A DNA stretch of 42,869 nt from a virus: the IMG/VR virus record IMGVR_UViG_3300035633_000205, positions 1 to 42,869 of that record. One strand, 5' to 3'. Positions 8,277 to 16,206 of the stretch are shown here, one piece after another. A program made the position numbers and the translations under genes. The first letter of the stretch is position 1, and each line of letters starts with the position of its first letter. The notes below the pieces were generated by a model that worked only from the letters and a program-made list of their open reading frames with translations, was not told the origin of the DNA and made no database searches.

Positions 8277-8894
8277 ATGCCACTGATTACTGATCCAATA
8301 GGACCAAGAAGATTTGAACAAATTCGTCAAGTGATCGGAACCATCATCAAAGACGAAGTTGACAATCAAGCCAGTCTTCAGCCTGCTGTGCAAGCCCTTC
8401 AGAATGTTCGTGTGACTGATGAAAAGGGATTGCCGCCTGACTTCAGTGAACTTCCATTGGTCAATGTCACCTACTTCAACACAGACTTTGACAACGTCAC
8501 CACACAGCTTGGTGAAGCTGATGGAACTTCCATTTACTTTATTGATGTGTTCCACAAGGCTGCAAGCAGCGCCACACAAGATGGCGATGCGTTAGCGCTT
8601 CAAAACTGCCAAAGATTGGCCGGGGTGATTCAGTTCATATTTGCTGATCCAAGGTACAAAAGACTGCTTTTTGGATTTCAGCCACCATTCATGAAGCGCT
8701 TGGAAATTCGGTCAATAACCATGGCTGAAAAAGACAAAGATCAGCAAGACCTAGAAAACACTGCGCAATGCAGACTGCAACTGATTGTGGAAGCTGTTGA
8801 AGACGTAACTTTGCAAAGTGCAAGCATCATTGATGGAATTGACACCACAGTGAAGATTGCTGAAACAGACATTGGATTTGAGTATATTAGTTGA
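8277..8894 (+). CDS. Tail completion/terminator-like protein
   Basis: 205-residue protein with alternating helix and strand: an N-terminal helix (RRFEQIRQVIGTIIKDEV), then LPLVNVTYFNT, the strand SIYFIDVFHKA, a helix with LALQNCQRLAGVIQFIF, and a late QCRLQLIVEAVEDV strand. This resembles the gpU/Mu gp37 class that caps the finished tail and joins it to the head. Position between a neck protein and the tail module supports this. I see no single diagnostic residue. Confidence 0.5.
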   Translation: MPLITDPIGPRRFEQIRQVIGTIIKDEVDNQASLQPAVQALQNVRVTDEKGLPPDFSELPLVNVTYFNTDFDNVTTQLGEADGTSIYFIDVFHKAASSATQDGDALALQNCQRLAGVIQFIFADPRYKRLLFGFQPPFMKRLEIRSITMAEKDKDQQDLENTAQCRLQLIVEAVEDVTLQSASIIDGIDTTVKIAETDIGFEYIS

Positions 8895-8896
8895 CC

Positions 8897-10048
8897 ATGA
8901 AGATCACAAAGGCACAAAACGGAAATGTACTGATCACCAAATCAAATGGTGAAAAGTATGGCCTGGACCCGTCACTTGATCCAAATTGGAAGCCGGGAAC
9001 ATTGAAGGTCATCATGCGTGACGAATCGCAAAGCATTGTTCATAGCTTTGATGTCACTGAAGTGACTGAAGTTGAAGATGCTGAAGGAACTGTGACACCA
9101 ATTGGCAATGATGCTGCTGCTGCTTCACAGTTGTTTGATTTGCTGTTCACTGATTTTTTTTTTGATAATGGTGATGGGGGTGAATTCGGTGCTGGCACTG
9201 GCTTGACACAGCCACAGCTTGCATTTTATGAACTATTCACCGGTGATGGATTCAGCAACACCTTTCAGCTTGACGGAACCATTGAAAACGGAACATTCGA
9301 TCAAGGTACATGGGACGCTTCAAACGTCCTTATTCTGTATCCCACAGAACTTGTCCGGGATGACACGCTGAATCCCACATACCCGAACGCATATGTTCCT
9401 GGTGTTCTTCAGAATCGAATACAAGTGGCCAGCATCAACGCGTCTGGACTTGTTACTTTGACAGCGCCTGTCCGTGCGGGGATTGACTTCAGAATTTACT
9501 ACTGGTACCAACCAACATCTGCAGATAGAATTGCAGATTTTGTCTGGGAAGACATTGTTTCAAAGTCGGAAGCGGACACAACTGCCCTGCAGCTTGAAAT
9601 CACCGATCTTCGGAATTTGATTGACGTTCAATCCCAACTGATAAAAGTCACAGCATCTGCTTCTGTTGCTTTGCTTGATGGGACTTTCACTGCAATACCA
9701 CTTGACACAGCGGCACTTCCACTTCCAACAGGTGTGGCCATTGTTGGAAACCGGCTGCAATTTTCATTTGATGCTAGGTTGACCGTTTATCACAAAGTGC
9801 CTGCACAAGGAACTGACGGTGATCGTGCAAATACGGAAAGTCGTGTGACTTTGAACGGATCACCCATCAATGATTCCATTGGTTATGCATACCACCGAAG
9901 TGTTCAGAATGATGAAGGGGATGCGCAGGATTACACTGCAGTAGACATAACGAGTGGTGATCTGATAGGAATTGAAGCCACAATCTATGGTGACAATGTT
10001 GTTACATACGCAAACAGGGCAAAAGTCATAATTGAAAGAAAATCATGA
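8897..10048 (+). CDS. Structural protein of unknown function with C-terminal beta domain
   Basis: 383 residues from the ATG at 8897; an in-frame TTG at 8891 overlaps the previous stop and is less likely. The N-terminal ~80 residues form a small beta domain (ITKSNGEKYGLDPSLDPNW). A Gly/Asp-rich bridge follows, then a receptor-like middle, a short coiled coil near residues 225-245 (LQLEITDLRNLIDVQSQL) and a C-terminal beta domain with jelly-roll-like strands (NRLQFSFDARLTVYH through AKVIIERKS). The architecture suggests a trimeric surface or neck appendage. Bases 9154-9163 are a run of ten T coding for Asp-Phe-Phe-Phe, a possible slippage site. It overlaps the next gene by four bases (ATGA). 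Confidence 0.45.
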   Translation: MKITKAQNGNVLITKSNGEKYGLDPSLDPNWKPGTLKVIMRDESQSIVHSFDVTEVTEVEDAEGTVTPIGNDAAAASQLFDLLFTDFFFDNGDGGEFGAGTGLTQPQLAFYELFTGDGFSNTFQLDGTIENGTFDQGTWDASNVLILYPTELVRDDTLNPTYPNAYVPGVLQNRIQVASINASGLVTLTAPVRAGIDFRIYYWYQPTSADRIADFVWEDIVSKSEADTTALQLEITDLRNLIDVQSQLIKVTASASVALLDGTFTAIPLDTAALPLPTGVAIVGNRLQFSFDARLTVYHKVPAQGTDGDRANTESRVTLNGSPINDSIGYAYHRSVQNDEGDAQDYTAVDITSGDLIGIEATIYGDNVVTYANRAKVIIERKS

Positions 10049-12090
10049 TTCTCACAACTACAGGAACAGTCAGCCCGGTGATCATTCAAATTGGGAATGT
10101 TGGACTTCGTGACGGCAACAATCAGCCGCTGCAGCTAATCCACCCAACGGTGGATTTTGACTTGAATGACCTGTATGATCCTGAATCAATTGACCGTGTT
10201 CTTCCTGTTATACAGCAACGATTGGATGACGGTGAAATAACCGTCAAAGATCAGCAAGGAAACAATGTGACCAATGTTGACGATCTATCAACAGACTTCA
10301 CGCTTGCTGACGCTGCAGCTGCAGCACCAGTTCAGTCTGTGGAAGGAAGAATAGGTGCTATTGATGTGACCAAGGCGGATGTTGACCTAGATCAGGCGGA
10401 TAATACATCAGATGCTGACAAGCCGGTTTCGACGGCGCAAGGTGCAGCAATTACTGGTGCGATCGGTGCACATGAAGCAGCGGCAAATCCACACACACAG
10501 TATTTGATTTCTATACTACAGGGAACGAACATCAGCGTTGACAATACAAACCCACAAAATCCGGAAGTATCATCATCAGCATCAGGTGGTGGTCAAAATC
10601 TTGGATTCGGAACATTGGAATATGTAGGCACCACTGTTCCACCTGGACCTGGTCAAATATCGTTCAACAATGCAAACCCAGACAATGCATCCATTGTGTA
10701 CATCAGTAATCAGACAATTGAAGGGGTGGATTCTGGATTGCTGCTAGCCAACATTGTTCCGGGGTCAACTATAAGGCTTCCAGCAACTGACCAATTTGCC
10801 GCATTGAATCTGTTCATTTCGAACAGTAATGTGACTGACCAAGGTTCTTACACTGAAATTGAACTTCTGAGTGTGAGCAATGTTCCACAGACCTATCAAC
10901 CGGCAAACGGCACCATCTTCAATTTAATATTCGATGTGGTCATTCCTTCTGCATTTCCGAATGGGTATTTCTTCAGAAGGCCAATCACTATTGATCCAGC
11001 AAACGTCACCGGATCATTGGACCACAATAATCTTCCAGTTCTTGTAACGATACAAAATAATGACTTCATTGCTGGTGGCTCAAAGGTTCAGCTTGGAACC
11101 ACTTTCAGCAACAGTTCAGCAAATCCAGCGAATAGGATTGTTGATATCGCATTTTTTGCCGCTAATGGCACCACACAGCTTTCACATGAATTAGTGGAAT
11201 ACAATCCACTGACCGGATTAGTTGTGGCATTTGTGAAAGTTCCGGTGGTGTCCGGAAGTGTTCCAACACTCTTTCACATGTACTATGGCAATGAGGCTGT
11301 CAATTCTTCACAAGAAGACACTGTGAATGTTTGGAAAGGACATCAGCTGCAGGGCGGAAGTTCATGGGACTGGACCTTTGTACTACATATGAACCGGATC
11401 ATAACCAGTGAAGTCAATCCCGAAACACTTAACACTGAAGATCATTTCAAAGACTCAACTGAAAACACAGTGAATCCGAATGTGTTGAACAATGGAATTG
11501 CTGCACAACTGGTTACTGGCCCATGGGGAAGTAAAAGAATCAATGCCAACAACAGTCCTTGGATGACAATGACCACAAACAAGGGTCTTCCAACTGGTAA
11601 TGCAGGGACAATGATTGTCTTTGCTAGTTTTGGGAATCAGACCGTTGATGCAGTAGTTGCCACAGAAGGATTCGGTGACAACAATGGCGAGATGTCTTGG
11701 CACATGGGAATAGAAGACAATGAGCAATTCGGCGCGCGAATTGACACAGTTGGCGGCTTCAATCGTTCTGATGGTCCAGCGATACCAACAGGTACAGATA
11801 TCATGCAGTCATTGGTTTATGATCCATCAGCAGGATTTCCACAGGCAAAAAAGTATTTGGACGGGGTCCAGGTTGCCACGTTTGGGAATCTAAGCGGAAA
11901 TTTTGACACCAAGAATGTTCCATGGCAGTGGTTTAAGAGAAACGGAAGCAATAGATTTCTAAATGCTGAAGTTCAGGAAAACAGATGGGTCAATGGATTT
12001 GCAGTACCGGAACAGTGGCAACAGACAGAGGCATTCATGTTCAAGAATCCATCAATTTTTGCAGTGATCGGACCAGAACAAACACCATAA
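10045..12090 (+). CDS. Adhesin-like structural protein with DUF2341 and LamG-like regions
   Basis: 681 residues. The N-terminus (to ~95) resembles that of the preceding structural genes. Residues ~108-155 carry tail-fibre motifs: VDLDQADNTSDADKPVSTA and HEAAANPHTQYL. Residues ~310-415 match a DUF2341-type beta domain (FFRRPITIDPANV through LFHMYYGN). The last ~250 residues have the alternating-strand pattern of a concanavalin A/LamG fold, which often binds glycans. The gene lies between neck and sheath genes rather than with the tail-tip fibres, so the product may decorate the head or neck, or be a second receptor-binding protein. Domain names are by pattern recognition only. Confidence 0.55.
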   Translation: MILTTTGTVSPVIIQIGNVGLRDGNNQPLQLIHPTVDFDLNDLYDPESIDRVLPVIQQRLDDGEITVKDQQGNNVTNVDDLSTDFTLADAAAAAPVQSVEGRIGAIDVTKADVDLDQADNTSDADKPVSTAQGAAITGAIGAHEAAANPHTQYLISILQGTNISVDNTNPQNPEVSSSASGGGQNLGFGTLEYVGTTVPPGPGQISFNNANPDNASIVYISNQTIEGVDSGLLLANIVPGSTIRLPATDQFAALNLFISNSNVTDQGSYTEIELLSVSNVPQTYQPANGTIFNLIFDVVIPSAFPNGYFFRRPITIDPANVTGSLDHNNLPVLVTIQNNDFIAGGSKVQLGTTFSNSSANPANRIVDIAFFAANGTTQLSHELVEYNPLTGLVVAFVKVPVVSGSVPTLFHMYYGNEAVNSSQEDTVNVWKGHQLQGGSSWDWTFVLHMNRIITSEVNPETLNTEDHFKDSTENTVNPNVLNNGIAAQLVTGPWGSKRINANNSPWMTMTTNKGLPTGNAGTMIVFASFGNQTVDAVVATEGFGDNNGEMSWHMGIEDNEQFGARIDTVGGFNRSDGPAIPTGTDIMQSLVYDPSAGFPQAKKYLDGVQVATFGNLSGNFDTKNVPWQWFKRNGSNRFLNAEVQENRWVNGFAVPEQWQQTEAFMFKNPSIFAVIGPEQTP

Positions 12091-12094
12091 GAAG

Positions 12095-13063
12095 ATGAAA
12101 AAGCGCTGGTATTTATTACAAAACCCTGAAGACCGTGAAGACTGGACGCAGATTGTAGATGAAGAAAGCTTTTCAACATGGGTCAATGGCGTCAATGGGT
12201 GGAAACTTATTCACACAACAGTCAAAATGGAAAGGTTTGACTGGCACGAAGTGTACGTTGACAGTATTCTGAAATCAAGACTTTTTGATCCTGCTTCTGA
12301 ATTAGTCGTCTATCGAATTTATCAATACCTTAACAAGCAGGCACGGCGCAAATTCCCAGATTGCACCGAAGTCCCAGAAGGAATTGACTACAAATCACTA
12401 AAAGACATGGTGATAAAGTTGCATCCAAGGTATACGTTCGGCAAAGGACACTTGACTGAAACAGTGATGAATGTCAGGGATTATGATGAAAGGCAAAACA
12501 TTGAACCGGTCATCAGGATCACCGAAGAATACCATCATGATCCATTAACGGGTCCATACGAAGCAGCACAGGAACCACTTGACCGATTGAAGGGAAGGCA
12601 ATGGTGGACAGTTGAAGGTGTCCTTCTTCCAAATCAAGCTGACCTGATCGAATCACCAAAAGAGTATGAAACATTCAAGCAAAGAAGGGATGTCGGAAGA
12701 ATTCGAAGACAGAACATTGATGATTCTGCACAGCAGGGATTTGTGGAAATACTGACAGTACTTCATACTAGTGGTGATGTACTGGCAGCAAAGGCTGCAG
12801 GTGTTCCTATTCTCGCAGCGCTTTCAGACTATTTAGATGATTACTACGTAAGCGGGTACGGTTTGCCGGATGCAATACAGGCACTGACTGATAATGGCGG
12901 TCCTATGGATCAAATTCTTGCCATTAGGTGCCCAGACGAAACTGATAATCCAGCGCCACCAACACCCCTGATAAATGCTATCAATTCACTCACCTATGGA
13001 AAGCTAGCAAAAGGACTAACTTTGAAGGAATTCTTGTATCACATTTACCGTGCAGACATCTAA
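12095..13063 (+). CDS. Hypothetical structural-region protein
   Basis: 322 residues, not recognised. The N-terminus is Trp/Glu-rich (MKKRWYLLQNPEDREDW). The central part mixes helices with HPRYTFGKGHLTETV. The C-terminal third is helical (GFVEILTVLHTSGDVLAAKAAGVPILAALSDYLDDYY) and ends LKEFLYHIYRADI. No signal peptide or membrane segment. It starts five bases after the adhesin gene, and its stop overlaps the gp46-like start by one base (TAATG), so it is probably co-translated with both and may be part of the baseplate or of fibre attachment. Confidence 0.4.
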   Translation: MKKRWYLLQNPEDREDWTQIVDEESFSTWVNGVNGWKLIHTTVKMERFDWHEVYVDSILKSRLFDPASELVVYRIYQYLNKQARRKFPDCTEVPEGIDYKSLKDMVIKLHPRYTFGKGHLTETVMNVRDYDERQNIEPVIRITEEYHHDPLTGPYEAAQEPLDRLKGRQWWTVEGVLLPNQADLIESPKEYETFKQRRDVGRIRRQNIDDSAQQGFVEILTVLHTSGDVLAAKAAGVPILAALSDYLDDYYVSGYGLPDAIQALTDNGGPMDQILAIRCPDETDNPAPPTPLINAINSLTYGKLAKGLTLKEFLYHIYRADI

Positions 13064-13551
13064 TGGACATAAGCATATTTGAAACGGGGTCAGGTGGTGA
13101 TGTAGTTCTAAATCAGAATGGCGTTGAAACCACAGAAGGTCTTTTCAATTTGGTCTATCTGGCAATCTTCGGCGGCAATGTACAGCCAGAAAATGCAGTG
13201 GAAGATCAGTCAGGCCTTCAGTTCAGAAAAGATTGGTGGGGCAATCAGTTGGTCTTCAATGATCGTCCACAGATTCAATACACCAGCAACACAGAACGGA
13301 TATTGACAGAAGTTGTGCTGAATAGTTCTGGCCGGGCAACAATTGCGTCTGCCATCAGGGATGATTTGAAGGCCATCGAAGACATCGTTCAGGTTGATGC
13401 TGTTGACGTCCGGATTACTGGCACAGATAAGTGTGAATTTAGGATTCGAATTTTAGAGCCTGATAATCTTCAACCGCGTGAATTTGTCTTTATCTGGGAA
13501 GCTGGCCGACTGGAAGTAATAACTGAAGCCACAATTCCCATTGTCGAATAA
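13063..13551 (+). CDS. Baseplate protein, Mu gp46-like
   Basis: 162 residues with the gp46 pattern: a start around DISIFETGSGGDVVLN, a GGLFNLVYLAIFGG-type segment, then FRKDWWGNQLVF with its Trp pair, followed by a helix (ATIASAIRDDLKAIEDIV) and two strands. In Mu, gp46 is part of the baseplate wedge (the role of T4 gp25). Here it lies before the sheath gene, away from the other baseplate genes. Confidence 0.6.
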   Translation: MDISIFETGSGGDVVLNQNGVETTEGLFNLVYLAIFGGNVQPENAVEDQSGLQFRKDWWGNQLVFNDRPQIQYTSNTERILTEVVLNSSGRATIASAIRDDLKAIEDIVQVDAVDVRITGTDKCEFRIRILEPDNLQPREFVFIWEAGRLEVITEATIPIVE

Positions 13552-13558
13552 AAAACAG

Positions 13559-13566
13559 TATTTTTG
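13559..13566 (+). promoter_or_regulatory. Bacteroidota -7 box (TATTTTTG) before the sheath gene
   Basis: An exact TAnnTTTG match 25 bases before the sheath ATG. A TTG at 13541-13543 is 15 bases upstream, shorter than the usual 19-21 spacing. It could boost sheath and tube expression. Confidence 0.45.
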
Positions 13567-13591
13567 AACTAATTAATCACATTAAAGAACA

Positions 13592-15115
13592 ATGGCACTA
13601 TCAACAGCAGTCGGTACAGATCGTGTGTCAAAGATCGTTGGATATGAAGTCAGAAAAGGCTTCTTCCAGGATGATACACCAAATCTTCCACAACGTGTTG
13701 CAATTCTTGGTCAGGCAAACACGGACAAGCAAACAGGACTAAGCACGGCACCCAGACAGGTGACAAGTGAAGCTGAAGTTGGTCAGATATACGGCTTCGG
13801 AAGTATGATCCATATCATGATGCGAATCATCAGATCAAGGCTAGGTGATGCGCTCGGTGGAATTCCCACTATCATCTATCCACAGGCTGCACCAGTTGGT
13901 GGGGCTGCGAGAATTTTGCATGTGGTCGCGACTGGAAACGCTACTGTTGATCAGACCATTCTGGTCAAGGTTAATGGCCGAAGCTTTTTGGATGGTGATT
14001 CACTTCAGGTCCGGATCAACACTGGTGACACACCAACTGTGATTCATGGCAAAATCGCTGACGTCATCAATGCATGTGTGTCTTGTCCGGCTACAGCAGC
14101 GGGGTCAGCTACTGAAGCAGCCGTGACTTGTAAGTGGACAGGTCAAGAATCAGCAGAACTTGACGTGGAAATTGACACACAAGGTGTGGATATTGGGACC
14201 ACCTTTGCGGTCACTGAAGACACTGCTGCTGGTGGTTCTTCACAGGCTGGTGTAAGTGCTTCACTTGCACAATTTGGGAATGAGTGGAACACCATTGTTG
14301 TGAATCCATATGCAGAAGACGTCACGGACATCCTGAAGCAGTTCAATGGAATCCCGGGTGTGAACGCGCAAGGCACCAGGTATGGTGGCGAAACATTCAA
14401 GCCGTTTGTGGCTTTGTTTGGAGACAAGAACACAGCCAATGGGTCAAATGAAATCACATCACTGGACACTGATGATGCAACCAACGTTAAATGTCCTGCA
14501 CCTGGATCAAAAGGTTGGTCATTTGAAGCTGCAGCCAACGTCTGTGTGATTCTTGCTAGACAAGCGCAGGACAATCCACATCTTGATGTAACGTCAAGAA
14601 GTTACGCAGACATGCCAATTCCTGAAGATGGAAATATTGGCTTGTATGCCACGTATGATGGCCGTGACACAATAGTGAAGGGCGGCACATCAACCGTCGA
14701 TCTTCTCAACGGTGCTTTCCAGATTCAAGACCTAGTCACTGGATATCGGCCACTGGGTGAAAATCCACCACTGTTCCGATATGTTCGAAGCTTGATCCAA
14801 GATTGGAATATTCGATTTGGGTATTTTGTCTTGGAAGCAGCAAATGTGGTTGATCATGCCATTGTTGAAGATGATGCTGCTGTTGATGTCATCCAGACGA
14901 TTAAACCAAAGCAGTGGATTCAGGTTCTGAATGGATACTTTGATGCACTTGCTGCACGTGGAATCATTGTTGACCCTGACTTTTCAAAAGACAGTTTGCG
15001 AGTGGAGATCAGTTCCACAAACCCTGACAGACTGGAAGTGTTCTTTAGATACCAACGAAGTGGATTTGTCCGAATCGTTTCAACCACTGTTGAAGCTGGC
15101 TTCAACTTTGGGTAA
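13592..15115 (+). CDS. Tail sheath protein, Mu gpL-like
   Basis: 507-residue contractile sheath subunit (Mu gpL is 495). The N-terminus has the Mu-like pattern SKIVGYEVRKGFF..TPNLPQRVAILGQAN, and the C-terminus has the sheath handshake region near YVRSLIQDWNIRFGYF and RSGFVRIVSTTVEAGFNFG. The middle contains a variable surface domain of about 130 residues (from ILHVVATGNATVDQT). The call establishes a contractile tail. The start has an A-rich leader and a -7 box. Confidence 0.9.
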   Translation: MALSTAVGTDRVSKIVGYEVRKGFFQDDTPNLPQRVAILGQANTDKQTGLSTAPRQVTSEAEVGQIYGFGSMIHIMMRIIRSRLGDALGGIPTIIYPQAAPVGGAARILHVVATGNATVDQTILVKVNGRSFLDGDSLQVRINTGDTPTVIHGKIADVINACVSCPATAAGSATEAAVTCKWTGQESAELDVEIDTQGVDIGTTFAVTEDTAAGGSSQAGVSASLAQFGNEWNTIVVNPYAEDVTDILKQFNGIPGVNAQGTRYGGETFKPFVALFGDKNTANGSNEITSLDTDDATNVKCPAPGSKGWSFEAAANVCVILARQAQDNPHLDVTSRSYADMPIPEDGNIGLYATYDGRDTIVKGGTSTVDLLNGAFQIQDLVTGYRPLGENPPLFRYVRSLIQDWNIRFGYFVLEAANVVDHAIVEDDAAVDVIQTIKPKQWIQVLNGYFDALAARGIIVDPDFSKDSLRVEISSTNPDRLEVFFRYQRSGFVRIVSTTVEAGFNFG

Positions 15116-15155
15116 ATTATAGGAATCAATAAAGTAAACAGAAAAAGAAAATATC

Positions 15156-15566
15156 ATGGCGACAACTGGTGGTGATCTTTTAGAAATTACCTGCAATCAT
15201 CCCACACTTGGAACAGTCACATACTTTGCAAAGGCCAATGAAGACCACACGTATGAAACCGGTGGATTCAGGTCTGAAGATGATGAAGACATGGTTGATA
15301 GTGGCGGGAACATGATTGACAAAATCAACCGGAAGCGGTGGATGTTTGAAACCACACTGGCCTGGAACATGAACACAAGGGAAGAACTGCAGACATTGTC
15401 TGACTATGCTGCAGACCCAGTGGAAGGTGACTGGACGGTGTCCCATGTTAATGGGAAGATTTGGGGTGGAAAAGGGAAGCCAGTTGGCACCATCCCTGGT
15501 GAAGGAAATGCAGCAACTGTGCCATTGAAGTTGGCTGGTGGTGGCCGCTTCCTTCCGATCAACTAA
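15156..15566 (+). CDS. Tail tube protein, Mu gpM-like
   Basis: 136-residue inner tube subunit placed directly after the sheath, as in Mu, where gpM (118 residues) has this role. The protein is beta-rich with the pattern LEITCNHPTLGTVTYFAKANEDHTYE, a polar loop, then KRWMFETTLAWNMNTREEL and the late GKIWGGKGKPVG. The leader is A-rich (AGAAAAAGAAAATATC before the ATG) and contains AAAGTAAAC, similar to the early-promoter motif elsewhere. Confidence 0.8.
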   Translation: MATTGGDLLEITCNHPTLGTVTYFAKANEDHTYETGGFRSEDDEDMVDSGGNMIDKINRKRWMFETTLAWNMNTREELQTLSDYAADPVEGDWTVSHVNGKIWGGKGKPVGTIPGEGNAATVPLKLAGGGRFLPIN

Positions 15567-15591
15567 GTAACCAATTAGTAACAAGCGAATA

Positions 15592-16014
15592 ATGATGACC
15601 GAAGAACAAGATTCATCAGCAGTGGTGGCGCGTGACGTTGCCACTGCTGACATTGAAAGATGGCTGGATGCAAGACGCATGAAGCAGGCAAAAAGGAATG
15701 CCAACAAAGACCAGATTGACGGCTTGATTGAAGCTGTGATGGATGGTGAACTGGAAGTCAATGATCAAAACGAACTAGTTCAAATTTTGGCTTTCCCCTT
15801 TGAAGCAGATGGTGGAAGGGGATTTGATCAGTTGGTTTACAAAAATCGACTGAAGCCAAAAGATGTTGACTTCCGTGGCGGAAAGCAGGATGATGCAAAT
15901 CATATCATTCTTTGCTATGCTTCAGCGTTAACCGGAAAGACAAAGCCGATACTTCAGGAACTGGAAACAAGTGACTTCCGGCTGATTAGAAGCATCGCAA
16001 GTTTTTTCTTGTAA
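15592..16014 (+). CDS. Tail assembly chaperone, short (zero-frame) product
   Basis: 140-residue helical protein located between tube and tape measure, the standard place for the short chaperone (lambda gpG, Mu gp41). It ends ASFFL just after a T TTT TTC heptamer at 16002-16008. The chaperone would coat the tape measure during tail assembly and be absent from the finished virion. The acidic helices and gene position support the call; primary sequence is poorly conserved in this family. Confidence 0.8.
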   Translation: MMTEEQDSSAVVARDVATADIERWLDARRMKQAKRNANKDQIDGLIEAVMDGELEVNDQNELVQILAFPFEADGGRGFDQLVYKNRLKPKDVDFRGGKQDDANHIILCYASALTGKTKPILQELETSDFRLIRSIASFFL

Positions 16015-16199
16015 GTGGTGCCGGTGGTCCTGAATCAATTGAAAACATGATGAAGACATTGGTTCGGGATAACAACTGGACACCACAAACATTGGATGAA
16101 CTTTTTCTTGATGATCTTGACCACCATGGACTGGTATTTTGGTATGACGATTCAGTTCATGTGGCCAAGGAAATTAAAAAACAAAGCGACACCACGTAA
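15592..16199 (+). CDS. Tail assembly chaperone, -1 frameshift extended product
   Basis: Reading 15592-16008 in frame 0 and shifting back one base at 16008 continues through CTT GTA AGT for 63 codons to the TAA at 16197-16199, giving about 202 residues. The added part (VSGAGGPESIENMMKTLVR to the C-terminus KKQSDTT) has normal codon use, and the extension fills the gap before the tape measure gene. This is the lambda G/GT, Mu gp41/42 and P2 E/E' arrangement. Coordinates span both frames. Confidence 0.85.
16002..16008 (+). promoter_or_regulatory. -1 ribosomal frameshift slippery heptamer T TTT TTC
   Basis: The heptamer follows the X XXY YYZ pattern, with zero-frame codons AGT TTT TTC TTG TAA. 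The zero-frame stop comes two codons later. The -1 frame stays open for 63 codons. I did not find an obvious long stimulatory hairpin downstream, only a GC-rich GGTGCCGGTGG patch. Confidence 0.85.
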
Positions 16200-16206
16200 A
16201 TAGAAA

